This document shows, in pieces, positions 7,801 through 14,843 of a stretch of DNA of 31,318 nucleotides (its first letter is position 1; each line of letters opens with the position of its first letter). Source of the stretch: a virus. Location of the stretch: IMG/VR virus record IMGVR_UViG_3300033147_000062, positions 1-31,318 of that record, one strand, 5' to 3'. Made by a program: the position numbers and the translations under genes. A model generated the notes under the pieces. That model searched no databases and was not told the DNA's origin. It was given only the letters and a program-made list of their open reading frames with translations.

Positions 7801-8136
7801 ATGCCTCTCGGAGCAATCACCCCCGGCGCAGCAGCCAATAACGCGAAGGGCGCACAGGGCGCTCCGCAATTCATGGACAAGATCGCGATCGTTGGCCCCG
7901 CCAGCTACACGACTGGCGGCGACACCGGCTTCGACGCAGCGCTGGCGACTGCGCTCGGCAAGGTCGGCGTAAACGTTCTCGACATCATCTCTGGCGACTG
8001 CGGAGATCACTACGTGGTCTACAAAGACGCCGGCGGTGGAACCCTGATGGTCTTCCTGCGCTCGACTGGCGCAGAGGCAGCCGGGGCAGCGAACCTGGCG
8101 GGCTCAACCTTCAACCTATCGGTCGTCTACCAGTAG
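7801..8136 (+). CDS. Small virion protein after capsid, possible head decoration
   Basis: A 111-residue protein whose ATG is preceded by CGGAG at a good distance. It has a Gly/Ala-rich N-terminus, a predicted beta-rich body (FMDKIAIVGPASYTTGGDTG) and a short segment GDCGDHYVVYKDAGGGTLMV that resembles small proteins found right after phage capsid genes. No enzymatic motif is seen. Its place between capsid and the next small protein, with its own strong ribosome site, suggests a protein made in high copy, such as a decoration or cement protein. That role is inferred from position. Confidence 0.7.
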   Translation: MPLGAITPGAAANNAKGAQGAPQFMDKIAIVGPASYTTGGDTGFDAALATALGKVGVNVLDIISGDCGDHYVVYKDAGGGTLMVFLRSTGAEAAGAANLAGSTFNLSVVYQ

Positions 8137-8150
8137 ACCGCTGCGGTCCC
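8134..8150 (+). other. Small inverted repeat at the stop codon
   Basis: GACCG (8136-8140) and CGGTC (8144-8148) form a 5-bp stem with a CTG loop overlapping the TAG stop. There is no T-run after it, so it is not a convincing terminator. Confidence 0.3.
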
Positions 8151-8176
8151 AACGGGGCAGCAACTGAAAGGAAGAT

Positions 8177-8548
8177 ATGACCGCCATCAAAGCGGACCAC
8201 TTCGACGGTGGTCAGAACATCAGCGGCAAGGCCAGCACCGGCAAGCCTGGCGAAGACCTGGCCACGATCCTGCGCGAAGGGCTCGTGCTTGTTCCGCAGT
8301 GGCTCACCGGGATCACCGTCACGACCCACGTGGCAGTGATGTCGGTGGCAGGCTGGGTGGTCGCAGTCGAGGCGACAACTGCGACGTCCGCGGGCCCGAA
8401 GCAACAGATCCAAAGCGGATCGCCAGCAGCAGGATCGGTCGACGTGGCCTATGATGCAGCCGGCATCGCAACGTTGACATTCAACGCCGTCGACGCAGTG
8501 ACTGCTGCTGCAGTCACACTGCTGCCGACTCCGCACACAGCGCCCTGA
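8177..8548 (+). CDS. Small virion protein, possible head decoration
   Basis: A 123-residue protein with a strong ribosome site (AAGGAAG before ATG 8177). The N-terminus (KADHFDGGQNISGKASTGKP) and middle (DLATILREGLVLVPQWL) are followed by a C-terminal VDVAYDAAGIATLTFNAVDA and a TAAAVTLLPTP ending. This beta-rich ending is common among small phage head and virion proteins, in my recollection. No catalytic motif is visible. Together with the preceding gene it forms a pair of capsid-adjacent, strongly translated small proteins. It is followed by a strong hairpin at 8574-8604, which may limit read-through to the next gene. Confidence 0.7.
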   Translation: MTAIKADHFDGGQNISGKASTGKPGEDLATILREGLVLVPQWLTGITVTTHVAVMSVAGWVVAVEATTATSAGPKQQIQSGSPAAGSVDVAYDAAGIATLTFNAVDAVTAAAVTLLPTPHTAP

Positions 8549-8573
8549 GCAAAGGCAGCGCTTGCGCACGAGT

Positions 8574-8604
8574 GGGCCTGGTGCGTAAGCTACGCGCCAG
8601 GCCC
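8574..8604 (+). other. Strong intergenic hairpin (possible attenuator or terminator)
   Basis: GGGCCTGG (8574-8581) pairs perfectly with CCAGGCCC (8597-8604); inside, GCGTA (8583-8587) pairs with TACGC (8591-8595), with a U-G wobble between the arms and an AGC loop. That makes a 14-bp stem 25 bases after the stop of the preceding gene. The bases after it (GTTCACGTTC) are not a clear U-tract, so a classical terminator is uncertain; RNA processing or attenuation between abundant head proteins and later genes is possible. Confidence 0.6.
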
Positions 8605-8637
8605 GTTCACGTTCAGCACCAGGAAAAGGGAACCCAC

Positions 8638-9066
8638 ATGTCAGCCGTTTACATCCGAATCAATCCACGCTGCAAGCGTCAGACATCCGTCGTCATGGGG
8701 CGCAGCTTCGAGAAGCGTCGCAACTGGTACGGCCCAGTAGACGACGCAGACCCAGAGGTCGCCAAGCTGATCAAGAAGCTGGAGACCATCAGCGACAACG
8801 ACAGCAACCCGCACGCCGGCCAGAAGGTCTTCGAGATCAAGGGGCGCACCCAGGCGGCCGACACCGAGAAGGTCGAGAAGGCTGTCGCGAATCCCCGTGG
8901 CACGGTCGAGAACCCTGTGCCCGTGCCAGGCAAGCCCACGAAGGCGGCTCAGCCGGCCGCTGAGGCCGCGCCTGATGCAGAGGCGACAGCCGAGCCGACC
9001 GAGCCAGAGGCCGAGCCAGAGGCGCCCAAGCGGCGCAGCAGACGGGGTGGGCGGAGCAGCGAGTGA
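8638..9066 (+). CDS. Small head-module protein, function unknown
   Basis: A 142-residue protein. The N-terminal ~65 residues (MSAVYIRINPRCKRQTSVVM onward, including FEKRRNWYGPVDDADPEVAK) look folded. The C-terminal half is a Pro/Ala/Glu-rich low-complexity tail ending in a basic patch (PKRRSRRGGRSSE). ATG 8638 is chosen because AAAAGGG lies just before it and because an upstream GTG at 8572 would place the start inside the hairpin. It overlaps the next gene by 4 bp. Genes of this size and place often encode minor head or head-completion proteins, but no family was recognised. Confidence 0.65.
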   Translation: MSAVYIRINPRCKRQTSVVMGRSFEKRRNWYGPVDDADPEVAKLIKKLETISDNDSNPHAGQKVFEIKGRTQAADTEKVEKAVANPRGTVENPVPVPGKPTKAAQPAAEAAPDAEATAEPTEPEAEPEAPKRRSRRGGRSSE

Positions 9067-9455
9067 TCGACCGGCTGATCAAAGAAGCGGCGACACTGGA
9101 TCGCGAGGCGCAGGAGATGCACGACGCGTCAGCTGCCGCCGCTTCGAAGTCGGCCACCATCGCCGAGCTCGGCAAAGACCTGTCGCGCCAGTTCGCGAAG
9201 GTGGCGAAGGACGAGCTCGGCGAGCTCGACGACGCCCAGGCCAGCCAGCTGCTCGGCAAGCTCGACCGGCTGATGGTCGTTCACGCGAAGCGCTGGCACG
9301 ACACGTCGAGCACGTGCGCTGGCATGGCGACTGCCAAGATCCAACAGGCCGCGAAGCTTCGCCAGATCGTCGAAGACGACACGCCGGCGAAGGCGAAGAA
9401 GACGAAGAAGAAGACGCCGCGCTCCAACGGATCGCAGCCTCGTGATACAAGTTAG
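9063..9455 (+). CDS. Small coiled-coil protein, function unknown
   Basis: A 130-residue, mostly helical protein starting at GTG 9063 in a GTGA overlap with the previous stop, so its translation is probably coupled. Heptad-like runs (LIKEAATLDREAQEMH, ELGKDLSRQFAKVAKDEL) suggest a coiled coil. The C-terminus is very basic (AKAKKTKKKTPR). It ends 3 bp before the next start. No known domain was recognised; a minor virion or assembly role is inferred from the operon only. Confidence 0.6.
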   Translation: MIDRLIKEAATLDREAQEMHDASAAAASKSATIAELGKDLSRQFAKVAKDELGELDDAQASQLLGKLDRLMVVHAKRWHDTSSTCAGMATAKIQQAAKLRQIVEDDTPAKAKKTKKKTPRSNGSQPRDTS

Positions 9456-9458
9456 GCC

Positions 9459-9896
9459 ATGCAGCGAGAGCGACACCAGCGACTAGGCGCCAATGCGGCT
9501 GCGGTGATCACCATCGCGAAGACGCATGGCGTCAGCGTCGACGAGCTCATGGCGTCGCTGGGCGAGGTGGTCGAAGCAGGCACCGAGCTCGGCGAGCACG
9601 CTGGGCACCAGGCCGCTGTCGTCGCTCTGGCTGAGATGCCAGCACTCAAGAAGATCACCTGGCCCAAGCGACCGGCAACAGCTGCCGAGCTCAAAGCGCA
9701 GCGCCAGGCCGACTGGCAAGCCGACAACGCCGAGCGCGTGAAGAAGAAGCTCGCAGCGCGCGAGCTCGAAGCGAAGCGCCAGGCCGAAGCGGCCGAGCTC
9801 GCAGCGGCCGAAGCCGCACCCAACGATCCAAGGGAGCCCGACGAAGCATCTGGATCGCCGAAGCCAAAGAGGCGCCGGCGCAAAAAGTCAGGCTGA
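9459..9896 (+). CDS. Small charged helical protein, function unknown
   Basis: A 145-residue protein. The N-terminal part (ITIAKTHGVSVDELMASLGE) could form a small helical bundle. The second half is a long charged helix rich in Ala, Lys, Glu and Arg (KKKLAARELEAKRQAEAAEL) ending in a strongly basic tail (KPKRRRRKKSG). It resembles the previous gene in its charge pattern and basic C-terminus, and it sits 5 bp upstream of the large virion protein gene. No family was recognised. Confidence 0.6.
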   Translation: MQRERHQRLGANAAAVITIAKTHGVSVDELMASLGEVVEAGTELGEHAGHQAAVVALAEMPALKKITWPKRPATAAELKAQRQADWQADNAERVKKKLAARELEAKRQAEAAELAAAEAAPNDPREPDEASGSPKPKRRRRKKSG

Positions 9897-9901
9897 GTTA
9901 G

Positions 9902-12235
9902 ATGGCTATTGCGGACGATTTCTCTATCGCGGTAAACGGCGACATTCGCTACACGGGCTCTGGTGCAAATCACACCGTGTTGGCGTTCCACGTTTGGATC
10001 GGCACGCTGCTCGACGACGCGCAAGCGGCCGGCGACGACCTCGCCGACATCACGACGGACACGATCTCCGATCGCTCGACCGACAATATTCTGGAGCTGA
10101 ATGCTCCGTTCAACATCGACGACACTGCAGCGCGACACCTGCACGACGGCAGCATCACGCAAGCCGGCGGCGATACCGTCTACTCTGGCCTGAAGGTGCT
10201 CGGCGTAGTTGTCGGCGGCACCGAGGTTATGATCGTTCAAGACGACAAGGTGCTGCCGGCATACTGGGGAACGGGCATCAACGTCGACGCACCCAACAAC
10301 GTGATCATGTCGCTTATGATCAAGAGCCGCGAAGGCGGCGCCGACATCGACGGCAAGCGCATCCTGACCTTCGGCCGCGAGCTCGGCGACACGTTCGCCG
10401 AGTTCCCTGTGACGCTCGGCCTGGGCAACAGCGTGTCTGCAATTTCGTCGCTCGCCGATCTGAACAACATCAAGACGCGCACGACGCTCGAGGGTTACAC
10501 ATCGATCGGCGTGATTGAAGGCCTGCGCCTGCTCGACATCGACAACGACACTGTCGACGAAGAATATTACCAAGAGTGGGACAAGGGCACGCAGTCGCTC
10601 AACGACACTTTCGAAGTCAGCAAGTGGTGGTCGGCGCGCTCGCTCATCACGCTGAGCGGAGCCGACACCGGCACGAACTACGTCATCGACGACGCCACGA
10701 TCGTTGGCCAGGCGCAGTCGTTCACCGCGCGCGGCCAGGATGAGAAGCTGACCGAAGCCCGGTTCAATATCAAGATCGGCGCGCTCGCTCCGACGGGCCC
10801 GCTCACGGCCGAGCTCTACGCGAGCACGGCCGGCATCATCCCGACCGGCGCGGTGCTCGCCACCAGCGAAGAAGTTCTCTCGTCGCTCATCACGTCGGCC
10901 TACACAGAGATCATCTTTCGGTTTAACGACAACGTGACGCTGACGGCGAGCACGCAGTATTGCATTGTTGTCCGTCACCCGGATGGCACCGCGACAGACT
11001 ACTTCCACGTAGAAGGCGCGGCAGTCGGCTCGGTCGGCAGCGAGAACGCAGCCGAAGAAAACCCCGCGGCGACCTGGACCGCTGCCGCCGGCGCAGACCT
11101 CTTCTTCACCGTGAAGTCTTCGCCACTGCTGCACGGCAGAGCTGGCGAGCTGCACCGCGGAGTGACGCACCAGGTCGTCTATGACGGCGAGAGCGGCGGC
11201 CCGTTCACCCAGGCGGCGACGTTGTTCTGGGGCACGCGCATCACCTACGACGGCGAGAGCGGAGCATTCGCGCCAGGCCGCTACGTCGAGATCCAACCGA
11301 GCGGCGGCGGCACGATTAAGAACGGCGGCAAAATTCTCTTCGACGACACGACTGGCAAGGTGCTCTACGTCGCGCTCGAAAACATCGCGCCGACAGTGGC
11401 GCTCGCCGACAACGACATCATCACCCAGATCGGCGGCACAGCTGCGTCGGCCAACAGCACCGCCACTATTCTCGACGACGACAAAGACGGCGGCGAAGGC
11501 ATTCTGCTGGCGCTCGACGACGACGGTGTGATCGGCAACGTTTACCTGCAGGTGATCAGCGGCAAGGCGCCAGTCGACGAGCTGCGCATCAATGAGACCG
11601 AAGCAAAGTTCGCGGTCGTCAATGTGACCGTGACCGGCCGAGCTCTGTCGCAGCCGTTCATCGGCTCGACGACTGGCACCAACTTGATCGGCGCCTACGG
11701 CATCGGCTTCGAGACTACCGACGTAGGCGCGGCCGACAAGTTCTTCGACCTTTCCAACCAGCAGAACATCCCGCCCAACAACGTGACGTTTAAGGTCACC
11801 GGCATCGTGAGCGGAGAAGACCGCGTGCTGGTAGGACCGCGCACAGGCACGGCGCTGAACAAGGCGCAGTTCACGACCGACGTGGCGCTGACCACTGGCG
11901 CAGAGGTGTCGATCTCGATCGCCACTGTGGCTATCCCAACGGACACGCCAGCGACCGGCACCGGAGCCGACACAACGCGCCTACGCGTGCAGCTCGACTC
12001 TCTTACGACTCAGGCACGCCTGGCAACTTCGCGATCGCATCGGCCGACTACAGCGGCGCGCTATCGGCGGCTTCGGGCAACGAGGTCTTCGTTGCATACA
12101 TTGACGTGCTGGCAGGCGGCATCGAAGAAGAGTACACGGCCGTCTACGACACCGATCGTGACCTGCTCGTGCGCGTGCGCGATGGCGGCTCGACTCCGAT
12201 CAAAACCTTCGAAGGTACTGCGGCGCAATTCCTGA
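9902..12235 (+). CDS. Large virion structural protein, frameshifted near its end
   Basis: A 777-residue reading frame starting MAIADDFSIAVNGDIRYTGS, a type of large structural protein I recall from many tailed-phage genomes, where the same opening recurs. The body is beta-rich and Asp/Gly/Thr-rich, and includes NAPFNIDDTAARHLHDGSI and GELHRGVTHQVVYDGESGG. Roughly residues 250-408 (10650-11125) look like an inserted module with a lectin- or jelly-roll-like texture, since the flanks read as one continuous module. The short repeat YDGESG occurs twice (11188 and 11250). From about base 12000 the translation turns into Arg/Ser/Thr-rich nonsense; the natural C-terminus continues in another frame to 12279. 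Probable role: capsid- or neck-associated fibre. Exact function unknown. Confidence 0.7.
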   Translation: MAIADDFSIAVNGDIRYTGSGANHTVLAFHVWIGTLLDDAQAAGDDLADITTDTISDRSTDNILELNAPFNIDDTAARHLHDGSITQAGGDTVYSGLKVLGVVVGGTEVMIVQDDKVLPAYWGTGINVDAPNNVIMSLMIKSREGGADIDGKRILTFGRELGDTFAEFPVTLGLGNSVSAISSLADLNNIKTRTTLEGYTSIGVIEGLRLLDIDNDTVDEEYYQEWDKGTQSLNDTFEVSKWWSARSLITLSGADTGTNYVIDDATIVGQAQSFTARGQDEKLTEARFNIKIGALAPTGPLTAELYASTAGIIPTGAVLATSEEVLSSLITSAYTEIIFRFNDNVTLTASTQYCIVVRHPDGTATDYFHVEGAAVGSVGSENAAEENPAATWTAAAGADLFFTVKSSPLLHGRAGELHRGVTHQVVYDGESGGPFTQAATLFWGTRITYDGESGAFAPGRYVEIQPSGGGTIKNGGKILFDDTTGKVLYVALENIAPTVALADNDIITQIGGTAASANSTATILDDDKDGGEGILLALDDDGVIGNVYLQVISGKAPVDELRINETEAKFAVVNVTVTGRALSQPFIGSTTGTNLIGAYGIGFETTDVGAADKFFDLSNQQNIPPNNVTFKVTGIVSGEDRVLVGPRTGTALNKAQFTTDVALTTGAEVSISIATVAIPTDTPATGTGADTTRLRVQLDSLTTQARLATSRSHRPTTAARYRRLRATRSSLHTLTCWQAASKKSTRPSTTPIVTCSCACAMAARLRSKPSKVLRRNS

Positions 12236-12279
12236 CCAACGACCAGTCAGTGGCAGCGGTGCGGCAGAGTGATGCGTGA
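12001..12279 (+). pseudogene. True C-terminus of the 777-residue virion protein, in another frame
   Basis: From base 12001 this frame reads SYDSGTPGNFAIASADYSGA, then ends with LLVRVRDGGSTPIKTFEGTA and RQSDA, stopping at TGA 12277-12279. This is the normal, compositionally consistent ending of the upstream protein. The break falls in CTCTCT (11998-12003): removing one CT gives RVQLDSYDSGTPGNF with no other change. The stop then overlaps the next start by 4 bp (GTGA), the same tight packing as elsewhere, which supports this as the ancestral end. Confidence 0.75.
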
Positions 12280-12491
12280 CATCTATGCTCGTGGCCGAGC
12301 TTCAGTCATGGGGAACGTGCGGCGCATGCGGCGTCAGCATTTGGGTTGAACCCAGCCCGCACGAGCAGCGCTGCTCGTGCTCGTGCGGCTCGTGCGAGCT
12401 CCACGACGACGCGCGTCTGCCGTCTGCTAACTGGGCAGACCAAACCGAAGCAGAGTTTCAGGCCATCGTCGACGCGGAGCTCGGCGAGTGA
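12276..12491 (+). CDS. Small Cys-rich, possibly zinc-binding protein
   Basis: A 71-residue protein with seven cysteines clustered in its first half: CGACG followed about 14 residues later by CSCSCGSC. The pairs suggest a metal-binding, rubredoxin- or zinc-ribbon-like fold. The second half is acidic (ADQTEAEFQAIVDAELGE). The GTG start overlaps the restored stop of the upstream gene by 4 bp, and the end overlaps the next start by 4 bp, which argues for a real, coupled gene. ATG 12285 is an alternative start. Function unknown. Confidence 0.6.
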   Translation: MTSMLVAELQSWGTCGACGVSIWVEPSPHEQRCSCSCGSCELHDDARLPSANWADQTEAEFQAIVDAELGE

Positions 12492-14353
12492 CCGCAGCAG
12501 CGTACACGTCAGACCTGACTGACATCTTTCTATTTCAATCGACGACGAGCGTCAGCGCCTACGGCGGCGGCGGCGCGGGGCTCGGGACGGGCGTCGACTT
12601 CGCGATGGAAGGAACGCTAGCCGTCGACAAGCAGATCGGCTCGGGTGGCTCTGGCGCCGAGAAGGGGTTTCTATACGACAACACATCCAACTTCACGATC
12701 GGCGCCGACGATCACTTCTTCATTTGGATCATGTTGGCCACGCCGGGTACGGCCGACAGCCGTGACAACCGCGGCATCGTCGGGTGTATTGGTGACTCGA
12801 CGTCGGCGTTCGTCAAGTTCCACCTGCACGGCAACGACACGCTGCCGCTCGGCGGCGGTCGATCCTACGCGCTCCGGTTCGACAACACGACGCTCAGCAA
12901 CTTTCGCACGCTCGTCGGGTCGCCTGGGACGACGCCATCGTGGATCGGCGGCGGCGCCAACACGACAGCCGCGGCGAAGGCCGCGAACCTGGGCGTTGAC
13001 GGTGCGCGCATCGGCACCGGCTACGATGTCACCGGCGGCACTGGCGCAGACCCAGAAGCCAACTTCGCCGGCATCGCAGCCGACGACGAGAGCACCAGCG
13101 AAGGCATCTTCCAAACCGCGCCAGGTGGATACACCTGGAAGGGCAAACTGCGCATCGGCAACAGCGGTGGCGGTGGCACGCCTTGCGAGTTTCTCGACAG
13201 CAACGCGCTGCTACAGATCGAGGACACGAGACACAGTCTCGCTGACTTCACCGAAATGCTGCTGGAGGACGCAGCGTCGATCCTTACGCTCGACCGCGTC
13301 ACTTTCCTCGGATTAGGCACGAACAACCCCGGCCGGTTCGAGATGATTACATCCGCAGCGACGGCCAACCTTACCGACTGCACCTTTCAAGACTTCGGCG
13401 ACACGGTGCTCGGCACCGGCGCGACGTTTCTTCGAGTGGCGTGGATCAACGCCGACGTCGTGACCGCAAACGGAGCCGACCTGTCTGGCTCGTCGGTGTC
13501 GGGATTCGAAGGCGCAGACGACACGGCGGCGCTGCTCTGGAATACGGCGACCGATCCCGACGGGCTGCTCGACGACATGACCTTCACGCAGGAGTCTGGA
13601 GTCTTCTTCACGCACGCGATCGAGTTCACATCGTCAGCACCGCTCACGCAGACGATCAACGGAATGGTCGCGAACGGTTATCACGCGAGCGACGGAAACG
13701 ACGACTCGACCTTCCTGTTCGCCGATCGCGGGTCTGATGTCACCTGGACGCTCAACATCATCGGGGGCAGCGGCAACTTTAGCTACAAGAAGGCGCGCGC
13801 TGGCGACACGGTGATCATCGTTCTCGACCCCGTCACCGCGCTTGTGCGCGTCACCGATGAGAACGCAGACGACTTCCAAAGCGTGCGCGTGCTTCTCGAA
13901 GCCGGCGACGGCACAGGCGACCTGCCCTTCGAAGACACTGTGACCATCACGCGAGTGTCGAGCACCGCGTCGGTCGCGCACACGACTCACGGCATGTCGA
14001 GCGGCGCAAAGGTCGCGATCCGCAACTCCGCACAGCCGGAATACAACGGCGTATTCGCCATCTCCAACGTGACCACGAACGCCTACGACTACACAGTCAC
14101 TGGCACGCCAGACACGCCAGCGACCATCGCCAACGGCAAGGCGGCGATCACTGCTACCGGGGTCGTGTTTGAAGGTCTCACCGACGTGAACGGCGAGATC
14201 AGCGCCAGCATGTCCTACAGCGTCGACCAGAACGTGAGAGGCAAGGCTCGCCGCTCTACGACCTCGCCGCTCTACAAGACCGCCGACTTCACCGACGTGA
14301 TCGACAGCGTCGACGGGCTCACAAAGGGCATTCAAATGATCCGCGACGACTGA
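12488..14353 (+). CDS. Large fibre-like virion protein
   Basis: A 621-residue protein from GTG 12488 with a Gly/Asp/Thr/Ser-rich, beta-strand-rich sequence and no enzymatic motif. The region around residues 250-330 (CEFLDSNALLQIEDTRHSL, FEMITSAATANLTDCTFQDF) has the look of a right-handed beta-helix, as in phage fibres and tailspikes. The part around residues 455-560 (VRVLLEAGDGTGDLPFEDTV then ATIANGKAAITATGVVFEGL) resembles Ig-like virion modules. The end (DVIDSVDGLTKGIQMIRDD) is helical. It is one of three large proteins between capsid and connector genes; a capsid- or neck-fibre role is inferred. GAGCTC, frequent in core genes, seems absent here. Confidence 0.65.
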   Translation: MTAAAYTSDLTDIFLFQSTTSVSAYGGGGAGLGTGVDFAMEGTLAVDKQIGSGGSGAEKGFLYDNTSNFTIGADDHFFIWIMLATPGTADSRDNRGIVGCIGDSTSAFVKFHLHGNDTLPLGGGRSYALRFDNTTLSNFRTLVGSPGTTPSWIGGGANTTAAAKAANLGVDGARIGTGYDVTGGTGADPEANFAGIAADDESTSEGIFQTAPGGYTWKGKLRIGNSGGGGTPCEFLDSNALLQIEDTRHSLADFTEMLLEDAASILTLDRVTFLGLGTNNPGRFEMITSAATANLTDCTFQDFGDTVLGTGATFLRVAWINADVVTANGADLSGSSVSGFEGADDTAALLWNTATDPDGLLDDMTFTQESGVFFTHAIEFTSSAPLTQTINGMVANGYHASDGNDDSTFLFADRGSDVTWTLNIIGGSGNFSYKKARAGDTVIIVLDPVTALVRVTDENADDFQSVRVLLEAGDGTGDLPFEDTVTITRVSSTASVAHTTHGMSSGAKVAIRNSAQPEYNGVFAISNVTTNAYDYTVTGTPDTPATIANGKAAITATGVVFEGLTDVNGEISASMSYSVDQNVRGKARRSTTSPLYKTADFTDVIDSVDGLTKGIQMIRDD

Positions 14354-14356
14354 TGC

Positions 14357-14369
14357 TATGGTGGGGACC
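14357..14369 (+). promoter_or_regulatory. Extended -10-like box close to a start codon
   Basis: TATGGT (14357-14362) is preceded by TGC, as in extended -10 promoters, and lies 7 bases before ATG 14370. A transcript from it would have almost no leader. No good -35 box is seen. GGGG at 14363-14366 might instead serve as a ribosome site. Confidence 0.35.
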
Positions 14370-14831
14370 ATGAACGACGACAACGCGACCCCGGCAGGCG
14401 ACAACGGCACACACTACCCAGACTCGCCACCCGCCACGCTCGGCGATCTGAAGAGCATCAAGCGACACCCGCAAATGAAGATCGTTGCGCCGACGATCAA
14501 GTGGGGCAAGGACTACAAGAAGTGGCCCATCGAAAAGCGACTGCGCTATGCCGAGCGCCTGGCGTCGACGATGAACCACGCGGCCGACGTGCTGCAGACC
14601 GAGCGCAACGAGCAGAACGTGACGATCGCAACGCTCGAGAAACAACTCGCGCAACAGGAGACGGCCGGCACCACCACGCATGAGATGATGCGCGGTCAGC
14701 TCGGCAGAGACAACGAAGAGAAGCAGAAGCTCGGCTTGCAGATCGTCGAGCTCACCAAGGCCAACAAGAAGCTACGGCGGACCGCATGCGAAAGCCCGTG
14801 CGGCTGCTGCGATGCTTGCGCCAGAAAGTAG
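14370..14831 (+). CDS. Coiled-coil protein with Cys-rich C-terminus
   Basis: A 153-residue protein. The N-terminus is polar and probably disordered (MNDDNATPAGDNGTHYPDSP). Then comes a basic segment with KIVAPTIKWGKDYKKWPIEK, and a long coiled coil (ADVLQTERNEQNVTIATLEK onward). The last 14 residues contain CESPCGCCDACARK, five closely spaced cysteines that could bind a metal ion or form disulphides. ATG 14370 is preferred; ATG 14358 adds only four residues and overlaps the -10-like box. Lying between two fibre-like genes, it could be a trimerising or assembly partner for them, but that is a guess. Confidence 0.6.
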   Translation: MNDDNATPAGDNGTHYPDSPPATLGDLKSIKRHPQMKIVAPTIKWGKDYKKWPIEKRLRYAERLASTMNHAADVLQTERNEQNVTIATLEKQLAQQETAGTTTHEMMRGQLGRDNEEKQKLGLQIVELTKANKKLRRTACESPCGCCDACARK

Positions 14832-14843
14832 GCGGCCTGGGCT

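Noticed and set aside
9452-11296. Long antisense open frame (about 610 codons) opposite the first fibre-like gene
   Set aside because: Same codon-bias artefact; Arg/Val/Asp-rich with no domain, and it runs through two good + strand genes.
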